Source of the DNA: Candidatus Omnitrophota bacterium
GTDB lineage: Bacteria; Omnitrophota; Gorgyraeia; B26-G9
Length of the DNA stretch: 5,233 nt
Assembly (NCBI GenBank): GCA_028718845.1
Contig: JAQULA010000137.1
Coordinates: 1 to 5,233 of the forward strand
Direction: 5' to 3'
Of this stretch, positions 1 through 4,477 are shown in pieces. A program made the translations under genes and the position numbers. Position 1 is the first letter of the stretch. Every line of letters begins with the position of its first letter. The notes beneath the pieces were generated by a model. It searched no databases. It saw only the letters and a list, made by a program, of their open reading frames with translations, and was not told where the DNA came from.

Positions 1-94
1 GTTTATTTCCCATCTTATGCAGGATTTTCGGAAAATCCGAATTCATCCGCGTGCCTTCGCCCGCGGCCAATATTACTGCGCTTATATTTTTCAT
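1..94 (-). CDS. glmU: GlmU N-terminus (bifunctional GlcNAc-1-P uridyltransferase / GlcN-1-P acetyltransferase), partial
   Basis: Only the first 31 codons are in the window; the gene runs off the left edge. The translation starts MKNISAVILAAGEGTRM and continues with a PKILH segment. This is the nucleotide-binding signature of the sugar-nucleotide pyrophosphorylase domain (LAAGxGTRM at residues 9-17, lysine of the PK pair at 23) in the form typical of GlmU. By family knowledge GlmU acetylates GlcN-1-P and couples it to UTP, giving UDP-GlcNAc for peptidoglycan and LPS in the cytoplasm. The acetyltransferase domain cannot be seen, so a uridylyltransferase-only protein is not excluded. Three in-frame ATGs (ending at 94, 100 and 106) are possible starts. 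I chose 94 because it has a GGA 7 nt upstream and gives the usual GlmU N-terminus; 106 has only an AT-rich leader. It is last in the visible unit, after spoVG and tRNA-Gln, which matches the spoVG-glmU order of Firmicutes. Confidence 0.87.
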   Translation of the reverse strand, partial: MKNISAVILAAGEGTRMNSDFPKILHKMGNK

Positions 95-143
95 CGCCAT
101 TTCCATATATTTATTAATTTTGCATTTCCATGAGAATTCGTAC

Positions 144-168
144 GTCCCGCCTTAAAACTTGTCGGGAC
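144..168 (-). repeat. Inverted repeat (6-bp stem, 13-nt loop) upstream of glmU
   Basis: GTCCCG at 144-149 pairs with CGGGAC at 163-168 around a 13-base A/T-rich loop. It lies about 50 bases upstream of the glmU start. On the transcribed strand no run of T follows the stem, so it does not look like a Rho-independent terminator. It could be part of the repeat-rich spacer or a leader structure for glmU. Confidence 0.45.
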
Positions 169-210
169 CGGCCGCTGCTCACTTCGCAGTGTCCACCTGG
201 CGGGCACTCT

Positions 211-260
211 CTTCGAATCCTTCTCTATCTTCAAAATTTTGGCTGCCCGGTCAGGATTCG
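211..260 (-). repeat. 50-bp direct repeat, distal copy with a tRNA-Gln 3'-end remnant
   Basis: This stretch is identical base for base to 368-417. With one mismatch, the match extends five bases further on the left, to 205-260 versus 362-417. Positions 240-260 duplicate the last 21 nt of tRNA-Gln: part of the T arm, the 3' acceptor strand, the discriminator G and CCA. The rest copies the 29 bases downstream of the tRNA. The 5' part of the tRNA is missing here, so this is a fragment and cannot be a functional tRNA. The copy begins with CGAATCC and ends with GGATTCG, a 7-bp inverted repeat at its borders. Confidence 0.9.
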
Positions 261-292
261 CCTCCTTCGCTCAGTCCATCCTGGCCTTCGCT

Positions 293-310
293 GCGTAGGC
301 TCCCCTACGC
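293..310. repeat. Perfect 7-bp hairpin with 4-nt loop
   Basis: GCGTAGG at 293-299 and CCTACGC at 304-310 are exact reverse complements separated by four bases. The hairpin lies between the two 50-bp repeats, 5 bases from a second stronger hairpin. With no T-run after it on either strand, a terminator role is unlikely. It may be an RNA-processing or repeat-element structure. Confidence 0.6.
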
Positions 311-315
311 TCACT

Positions 316-337
316 AAATTTGCAGTCCTGCAAATTT
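316..337. repeat. Perfect 10-bp hairpin between the repeats
   Basis: AAATTTGCAG at 316-325 is exactly complementary to CTGCAAATTT at 328-337 with two bases between them, so in RNA it would form about 9 pairs closed by a GTCC or GGAC tetraloop. It lies downstream of the tRNA on the transcribed strand and next to the 293-310 hairpin. The flanks are not T-rich in the way an intrinsic terminator requires. Confidence 0.65.
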
Positions 338-367
338 GCGCTCCCATGAGGTCGCGCCGTTCACTCG

Positions 368-417
368 CTTCGAATCCTTCTCTATCTTCAAAATTTTGGC
401 TGCCCGGTCAGGATTCG
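368..417 (-). repeat. 50-bp direct repeat, proximal copy overlapping the tRNA-Gln 3' end
   Basis: Identical to 211-260, offset by 157 bp. It covers the last 21 nt of tRNA-Gln (397-417) and the 29 bases after it on the transcribed strand. In this copy TTCGAATCCT (369-378) and AGGATTCGAA (410-419) form a 10-bp inverted repeat, so the trailer RNA could pair with the tRNA T arm. A direct repeat carrying a tRNA 3' end is the usual form of an integrase attachment site, but 157 bp is far too short for an integrated element and no integrase is present. Confidence 0.9.
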
Positions 418-470
418 AACCTGAAAAACGAGATCCAAATTCTCGGGTGTTACCATTACACTACCGGGCA
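397..470 (-). tRNA. tRNA-Gln (anticodon TTG), CCA encoded
   Basis: All 74 nt fold as a canonical tRNA on the minus strand: acceptor TGCCCGG/CCGGGCA (7 bp), D stem GTGT/ACAC with loop AATGGTA, anticodon stem CGAGA/TCTCG with loop ATTTGGA, a 4-nt variable loop, and T stem TCAGG/CCTGA with loop TTCGAAT. The loop places U33 before anticodon TTG (bases 436-438), which reads the Gln codons CAA and, by wobble, CAG. The discriminator is G and CCA is genomically encoded. The U1-A72 pair and G73 fit bacterial tRNA-Gln. The 5' end is only 7 nt from the spoVG stop, so it is probably cut out of the mRNA by RNase P and 3' processing enzymes. Its 3' 21 nt are duplicated at 240-260. Confidence 0.95.
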
Positions 471-477
471 AAAATTA

Positions 478-909
478 TCAATCCATCTCTACAAGATCAT
501 CGTCTCCGGTCCCGTGTCCCCCGGCCGGCGCTCGGCTTGTCTCAACGTTATAGGCCTCAAGTACTTTTTTCTGAATATATTCCCGGCACTCCGGAGTAAT
601 CGGATGCGCGATATCCTTATGTTCGGTCTGCCGGGTTTCTTCCGGAGTTGCTGCCGGCCGAAAATTCTGATCCAAAGCCGCACCGCATTGGTTACAATAT
701 TTACTACGCACGACATTGCGATGGCCGCACTGAGAACAAGTTACCTTCATCTTTGCCGAAGGCATCGCCACAAACAATCCCTTACTGCCTTCGATGACCT
801 TTACGTCTCTGACTACAAAGCAATTGTCAAATGTAACCGTGACATATGCTTTTAATTTCTTATTGCTGTCTTTATTGCGTAAAAATACACGTACTTCGGT
901 AACCTCCAT
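478..909 (-). CDS. spoVG: SpoVG-family regulator with an inserted zinc ribbon
   Basis: The 143-residue protein opens with a clear SpoVG core (MEVTEVRVFL, then AYVTVTF and KGLFVAMPSAK at about 43-53) and resumes with HKDIAHPITPECREYIQKKVLEAY-type sequence at 97-120. Typical SpoVG proteins are about 85-100 residues and join these parts by a short loop. Here roughly 40 residues intervene, with Cys58, Cys61, Cys72 and Cys75 (CxxC-x10-CxxC), a likely zinc ribbon followed by a polar linker. A Gly- and Asp-rich tail ends the protein. SpoVG proteins are small regulators that bind nucleic acid in Firmicutes and spirochaetes; the ribbon could add or alter RNA, DNA or protein contacts, which is inference. 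ATG start with AAAGGAG 10 nt upstream. The gene lies 33 nt after ispE and 7 nt before tRNA-Gln. Confidence 0.88.
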   Translation of the reverse strand: MEVTEVRVFLRNKDSNKKLKAYVTVTFDNCFVVRDVKVIEGSKGLFVAMPSAKMKVTCSQCGHRNVVRSKYCNQCGAALDQNFRPAATPEETRQTEHKDIAHPITPECREYIQKKVLEAYNVETSRAPAGGHGTGDDDLVEMD

Positions 910-919
910 CTTCGAACCA

Positions 920-926
920 CTCCTTT
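920..926 (-). promoter_or_regulatory. Shine-Dalgarno site of spoVG
   Basis: AAAGGAG lies 10 nt upstream of the spoVG ATG, inside the 33-nt gap after ispE. The spacing is slightly long but the match is strong, so spoVG should be translated independently of ispE rather than only by coupling. Confidence 0.65.
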
Positions 927-942
927 CCCACGATGCGTGTGC

Positions 943-1788
943 TCAGAAACTGCGTACTGTCATTACCTCATGTCTGCTATGAAGTTGACGCTTAATGTTC
1001 TGTGCCTCCTCTCTGTTTGCAACCAAGCCAAAGACAACGGATCCGCTTCCAGACATTAAAACCGCCCTCACGCCCAGGGCGGATAATTTTTTTTTCAATC
1101 GTGCCAAGGAGTTATATCGTTCAAACACCACACTTTCCAACCGGTTATAGAGGTTTTCCCCGATCTCTTCCAGACTGCTGTTATTCAAAGCGTAAATTAG
1201 TAATTTAGCATTATTTTTTCTCTTTGTCAAGCTATCCGAAAGAGCCTGATACGCTTCCCGGGTGGACACCGCTAACGGAGGTTTTACCACCACCAGCCAG
1301 AAACGCCTACGGATATCCACCGCCGCCAGCCGGTCGCCGCGCCCGGTTCCCCATGCCGCCGCGTCCGGCAACAAAAAAAAGGGGACATCGGCGCCCAAAC
1401 GTGCGCCCAGGCGCATAAGAGCCTTATCGGACAGGTTCAAATCCCATAATTGGTTAAGCCCGCGGAGCGTTGCCGCAGCATCACTGGAACCTCCGCCCAT
1501 TCCCGCGGAAACCGGGATATTTTTTTTTATTTTAATATGCACACCCTGACCGGTTCCGCTTACCTGTTGCAATAACCGCGCGGCCTTATACGCTAAATTG
1601 GATTGGTCGACCGGAACCGGCCGGCCGACACAGGAAATCTTTATCCCGGATGCCTGCTTGCGAAACCACAGCTTGTCATAGAGCCGGACTTTTAAAAACA
1701 ATGTGCGTATGGTGTGGTAGCCGTCTTTTCTTTTGCCTACCACATCCAGAAATAAATTTACTTTTGCCGGCGCTAGAACGACCAACAC
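943..1788 (-). CDS. ispE: 4-diphosphocytidyl-2-C-methyl-D-erythritol kinase
   Basis: IspE phosphorylates CDP-methylerythritol at the 2-hydroxyl with ATP in the MEP pathway to isopentenyl diphosphate. The 281-residue length is normal. All three GHMP-kinase motifs are visible: an N-terminal PAKVNLFLDV followed by a DGYH (7-25) with the expected catalytic Lys9, the glycine-rich ATP loop PVSAGMGGGSSDA (92-104), and the C-terminal MSGSGSVVFGL (244-254). Asp134 in GADVPFF fits the catalytic aspartate. The start is a GTG at 1786-1788, with GAGGA 9 nt upstream overlapping the tktC stop codon. The gene follows tktC by 12 nt and precedes spoVG by 33 nt. Transketolase interconverts glyceraldehyde-3-phosphate, a substrate of the first MEP step, so a loose metabolic link is possible, but general operon packing explains the placement equally well. 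Confidence 0.96.
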   Translation of the reverse strand: MLVVLAPAKVNLFLDVVGKRKDGYHTIRTLFLKVRLYDKLWFRKQASGIKISCVGRPVPVDQSNLAYKAARLLQQVSGTGQGVHIKIKKNIPVSAGMGGGSSDAAATLRGLNQLWDLNLSDKALMRLGARLGADVPFFLLPDAAAWGTGRGDRLAAVDIRRRFWLVVVKPPLAVSTREAYQALSDSLTKRKNNAKLLIYALNNSSLEEIGENLYNRLESVVFERYNSLARLKKKLSALGVRAVLMSGSGSVVFGLVANREEAQNIKRQLHSRHEVMTVRSF

Positions 1789-1797
1789 CCGTTATTA

Positions 1798-1802
1798 TCC
1801 TC
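1798..1802 (-). promoter_or_regulatory. Shine-Dalgarno site of ispE overlapping the tktC stop
   Basis: GAGGA lies 9 nt before the GTG of ispE and shares bases with the tktC TGA (1801-1803). Ribosomes ending tktC would therefore sit on the ispE initiation site, which suggests translational coupling. It also supports the GTG at 1786-1788 as the ispE start. Confidence 0.5.
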
Positions 1803-2742
1803 AGGTTTTTTTTAATAGTGCGGTTACGGATTGCACAATATCACCGGGAAGAAGCCGGTATTCCCGCAGCAACTCATCCGAATCCCCGGATTGGCCGAAA
1901 CGGTTATGCACACCGATCCGTGATACCGGCAGGGAACAACCTTGCCTGGCTAAGGCGCCTTCCACAGCGCAACCCAATCCGCCGATAGTCGAGTGTTCCT
2001 CACAAACGACAAGGCCTTTAACCCGCCCGGCGGTATCTTTCAGCAGCTCCTCATCAATCGGCTTGACCGTATGCATATTGACAACCCGGCAACGCACTCC
2101 TTTTTTAGCCAATGCGTCAGCGGCTTCCATTGCACCGGCGGTCATTATGCCGCAGGCGATAAGCGCAATATCGCTGCCTTCCGCTAAAATCTGCCCTTTG
2201 CCCAAAACAAACGACGGTTTCTTTTCTATAGTCGCAACCTTTGAACGGCCCAGCCGGATATACACCGGACCCGGTAAGGCCGCCGCCGCGATTACCGCTT
2301 CTTTTGTCTGCGGACCGTCGCAGGGAACGATAACCGTCATATTCGGGATAACCCGCATCAATGCGATATCTTCAAGCGCCTGATGGGTCGCGCCGTCCGG
2401 CCCGACGGTTACCCCGGCATGGGTGGCGACAATTTTCACGTTCATCCGGCTATAACAGATAGAATTACGCACCTGATCCCAGGCCCGCCCGGTGGCAAAC
2501 ATGGCAAAAGTGGAAGCAAACACTGTTTTCCCGCAGCTCGCCAGTCCGGAAGCAGTAGCCATCATGTTCTGCTCCGCTACCCCGAAATTAAAAAACCGTT
2601 CCGGGAATTCCCGGGCAAACAATACCGTCCTGGTTGAACCGGAAAGATCGGCATCCAGGACAACAATAGACGGATCGCTATGTCCGAGTTCCACCAGTGT
2701 TTTTCCGTACACATCCCGTTGATACAATGCCTCACTTGCCAT
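1801..2742 (-). CDS. Transketolase, C-terminal subunit (split transketolase)
   Basis: The 313 residues contain the pyrimidine-binding domain and the C-terminal domain of transketolase. FGVAEQNM (53-60) holds Glu57, the glutamate that activates the thiamine diphosphate aminopyrimidine. THAGVTVGPDGATHQ (107-121) holds His108, Asp116 and His120, and YIRLGR (161-166) supplies the phosphate-binding arginine, all as in full-length transketolases. It should assemble with the upstream N-terminal subunit and transfer two-carbon ketol units between sugar phosphates in the non-oxidative pentose phosphate pathway. The ATG has AAAGGAG 7 nt upstream, and the gene overlaps tktN by 11 nt in another frame, indicating coupling and equal dosage. 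Both open frames are complete and the join coincides with the natural domain boundary, so this is a true split gene. A pyruvate dehydrogenase or DXS relative is less likely given the motif set. Confidence 0.94.
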   Translation of the reverse strand: MASEALYQRDVYGKTLVELGHSDPSIVVLDADLSGSTRTVLFAREFPERFFNFGVAEQNMMATASGLASCGKTVFASTFAMFATGRAWDQVRNSICYSRMNVKIVATHAGVTVGPDGATHQALEDIALMRVIPNMTVIVPCDGPQTKEAVIAAAALPGPVYIRLGRSKVATIEKKPSFVLGKGQILAEGSDIALIACGIMTAGAMEAADALAKKGVRCRVVNMHTVKPIDEELLKDTAGRVKGLVVCEEHSTIGGLGCAVEGALARQGCSLPVSRIGVHNRFGQSGDSDELLREYRLLPGDIVQSVTALLKKT

Positions 2743-3547
2743 CTGAAAGCTCCTTTAAAGCGATTACCGCTTCTTCTTTTGTCGGCGCGCGTCCATGAAA
2801 ATCAGCCACATTTTCCATAAACGAAACATCCTTGCCTTTGATCGTTTTTGCGATAATAACCGTGGGTTTTCCTTTAGTGGACCGCGCTTCTTCAAACGCC
2901 GCCAGTAACTGTGCAATATTGTGGCCGTCAACCGAAATTACATGCCATCCGAACGCTTTCCATTTATCGGCCAGCGGCTCTATCGCCATAACGTCCTGAA
3001 CCCGCCCGTCGATCTGAAAACCGTTATGATCGATAACCGCGCAAAGGGAATCGGTCCGAAAATGCGCGCAGGCCATAGCCGCCTCCCACACATTTCCCTC
3101 CTGAATTTCTCCGTCACCCAATAAACAATAGACCCGGTAATCGCGTTTGTCGATCCTCCCGCTTAAGGCCATGCCTAAAGTGACGGATAGCCCCTGGCCC
3201 AGCGAACCGCTGGCAACATCAATCCCCGGGACATGTACATCCGGATGCCCCTGAAGCAACGCCCCCAGTTTACGCAGCCGGGACAGCTCTTCCTTCGGAA
3301 AATAACCGCACTCGGCCAATACCGCATACCAGATCGGACAACAATGCCCCTTGGACAGGTGAAAACGGTCGCGATCCGGCCATTTCGGATCCTGCGGGTT
3401 ATGCCGCATCACTTTAAAAAACAAACAGGTAAGAATTTCCGTGGATGAAAGAGAACCTCCGGGATGGCCGGATCCGGCCTTTTCCAGCATCTGAATAACA
3501 TCCCGTCTCATTTTTTTGGCTTTTGCTTCCAACTGTTTGATTTCCAC
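2732..3547 (-). CDS. Transketolase, N-terminal subunit (split transketolase)
   Basis: The 271 residues form the pyrophosphate-binding domain of transketolase. Visible elements are GSGHPGGSL (25-33, His28), LSKGH (64-68, His68), LQGHPD (98-103, His101), SGSLGQGL (113-120), the thiamine-diphosphate/metal motif from GDG (144-146) to Asn175 in DHNG, and His251 in DFHGRAP. These match the conserved active-site histidines and metal ligands of full-length enzymes. It must pair with the C-terminal subunit encoded just downstream. The start is a GTG (3545-3547) chosen because AAAGGAG sits 5 nt upstream; the family alignment also begins near here. The gene is separated from the lipoprotein gene by 78 nt, the largest gap in the right half, and overlaps tktC by 11 nt. 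Separate N and C sections are known from many archaea and bacteria. Confidence 0.95.
   Translation of the reverse strand: MEIKQLEAKAKKMRRDVIQMLEKAGSGHPGGSLSSTEILTCLFFKVMRHNPQDPKWPDRDRFHLSKGHCCPIWYAVLAECGYFPKEELSRLRKLGALLQGHPDVHVPGIDVASGSLGQGLSVTLGMALSGRIDKRDYRVYCLLGDGEIQEGNVWEAAMACAHFRTDSLCAVIDHNGFQIDGRVQDVMAIEPLADKWKAFGWHVISVDGHNIAQLLAAFEEARSTKGKPTVIIAKTIKGKDVSFMENVADFHGRAPTKEEAVIALKELSDGK
2750..2756 (-). promoter_or_regulatory. Shine-Dalgarno site of tktC inside the tktN end
   Basis: AAAGGAG lies within the last codons of tktN, 7 nt before the tktC ATG. Its strength and spacing show that tktC starts here as a separate protein and argue against a frameshifted single transketolase. Confidence 0.7.
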
Positions 3548-3552
3548 GCTGA

Positions 3553-3559
3553 CTCCTTT
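3553..3559 (-). promoter_or_regulatory. Shine-Dalgarno site deciding the GTG start of tktN
   Basis: AAAGGAG is placed 5 nt before the GTG at 3545-3547. No ATG with a comparable site lies nearby, so it fixes the tktN start. Confidence 0.7.
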
Positions 3560-3625
3560 GCAATAATTTGCTTGTCATAGCTAACCGCCCGATTTTATCC
3601 GGACAGCGCAAAACAAGGCCCAATC

Positions 3626-4477
3626 TCAGTTATATACCGGTAATGTCAATAACGCCTGCACATCCGTTTTTTGATAACTCGGCATATCCTGTTTGGTTAT
3701 TACGGCGATGTTATTGAGCAATTGATTCTTGATCATTACCCGGTCAAAATCAGTAAACCCGTATTCTTTGAACACCGTGTAGGCTTCCCGCGCGATGATC
3801 GGCACATACACATTTGTAAATCTGGTCGAATCGGAGACAATAACCGAAAATACAAATTGCTTTTTTTCCGGATTAAATTCGGGCTTAATTTTAACTTTAT
3901 AGGCGACCGCCGAATCAAAGATAAAATTCAGTCGCTGCGCGGTCTGTTCCGCGAGAAATACCGGTAAAGTCATTTCCGGGATATCAAAATCGAACTTTTC
4001 CAGATGTAAAAGTTTTGAATTAAAATTAACCTGCCACAATACCCGCCGGCGATAATCTTCCCGGCCGATCCATTCATGCATGAATTTGTACACATCGTCC
4101 ATGCAGCGAATCAACACCAGCTCGGCTGCCGTGGTTTTTACGTCCGCGGCGATAATCGTATAAAAATCAACCTTTGCGTCGGTGCTGAAGATCACCCGCG
4201 AGGTCGTCAAAATGACATTTTCAATTTTCTCAATCGCCCCCGGCACGATTTCCAGCTTAAAATCGAACAACTCTTCAAGCGGAATAAACACGACAACTGT
4301 TTTGCCCTGTAGTTTAGCCTGTACATCTATGCCGTATTCGCGTTTACAAACATCGACAAGCGATTGCGCCAATCGTTCCTTGGGATAAGTCGGAGCGCAG
4401 CCGTTATGCAACAGGCATCCCATCAGCAAAAAAACAATTGAGCTACGAACCAAATGTCGGCGCCGGTTTTTTATCAT
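3626..4477 (-). CDS. Putative lipoprotein of unknown function
   Basis: The 283-residue product has a basic n-region (KNRRRHLVR), a short hydrophobic stretch (SSIVFLLMGCLL) and then HNGCAP, a lipoprotein-type signal. The lipidated cysteine is either Cys27 (before APTYPKE, my preference) or Cys21 (LMGC matches the lipobox better). The mature part is soluble-looking, mixed alpha/beta, with no second membrane segment and no catalytic motif I recognise. I vaguely recall similar CAP-YPKE lipoproteins from Omnitrophota genomes, but cannot name a family. I chose the ATG at 4475-4477: it gives a compact signal peptide and has AAGGA only 2 nt upstream, an unusually short spacing. Starts at 4507 or 4543 would overlap ftsH more and lengthen the n-region. 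The chosen start overlaps the end of ftsH by 35 nt. Co-location with a membrane protease suggests an envelope role, which is inference. Confidence 0.72.
   Translation of the reverse strand: MIKNRRRHLVRSSIVFLLMGCLLHNGCAPTYPKERLAQSLVDVCKREYGIDVQAKLQGKTVVVFIPLEELFDFKLEIVPGAIEKIENVILTTSRVIFSTDAKVDFYTIIAADVKTTAAELVLIRCMDDVYKFMHEWIGREDYRRRVLWQVNFNSKLLHLEKFDFDIPEMTLPVFLAEQTAQRLNFIFDSAVAYKVKIKPEFNPEKKQFVFSVIVSDSTRFTNVYVPIIAREAYTVFKEYGFTDFDRVMIKNQLLNNIAVITKQDMPSYQKTDVQALLTLPVYN

Larger units (their letters stand above)
95..396. other. Hairpin- and repeat-rich spacer between tRNA-Gln and glmU
   Basis: About 290 bases between the tRNA 3' end and glmU hold no credible gene. Open frames here lack family matches and good ribosome sites, and they run through the tRNA or spoVG. 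The spacer contains one full copy and most of a second copy of a 50-bp direct repeat, two strong hairpins (293-310 and 316-337), a weaker one (144-168), a duplicated CCTTCGCT (264-271 and 285-292), and a palindromic GAATTC/CGTACG stretch at 134-144. The 30 bases just before glmU are AT-rich. No hairpin is followed by a T-run in the transcribed direction, so I call no intrinsic terminator. The spacer may act in tRNA 3' processing or be debris of a small repetitive element; both are inference. Confidence 0.6.

Noticed and set aside
107..140. glmU promoter in the AT-rich leader
   Set aside because: A TAAATA-like -10 with a TTCTCA -35 at 17-nt spacing can be drawn, but the match is too weak to call.
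144..168. Rho-independent terminator before glmU
   Set aside because: The stem is only 6 bp with a 13-nt loop and no T-run follows on the transcribed strand.
211..417. Possible CRISPR-like array
   Set aside because: There are only two repeat copies, one embedded in a tRNA gene, with a 107-bp structured interval and no cas genes. This does not fit a CRISPR array.
205..417. Integrated mobile element bounded by tRNA att sites
   Set aside because: The interval is far too short and there is no integrase. At most it is a scar, so it is recorded as a repeat finding only.
130..855. Long plus-strand open frame across the spacer, tRNA and spoVG region
   Set aside because: It reads through the tRNA and the antisense of spoVG, has no family resemblance and lies opposite well-supported minus-strand features. 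It is a shadow frame.
1733..2383. 216-codon plus-strand open frame opposite tktC and ispE
   Set aside because: Low-complexity Ser/Ala/Thr-rich translation antisense to two confidently identified genes. No ribosome site or motif supports it.
2732..3547. Frameshift in a single transketolase gene
   Set aside because: The split is at the known domain boundary, both halves have family-typical lengths, and tktC has its own strong ribosome site and ATG.
3548..3625. Promoter or small gene in the 78-nt gap before tktN
   Set aside because: I found no -35/-10 pair with acceptable spacing, no T-tailed hairpin and no convincing short gene. Only the tktN ribosome site is clear.
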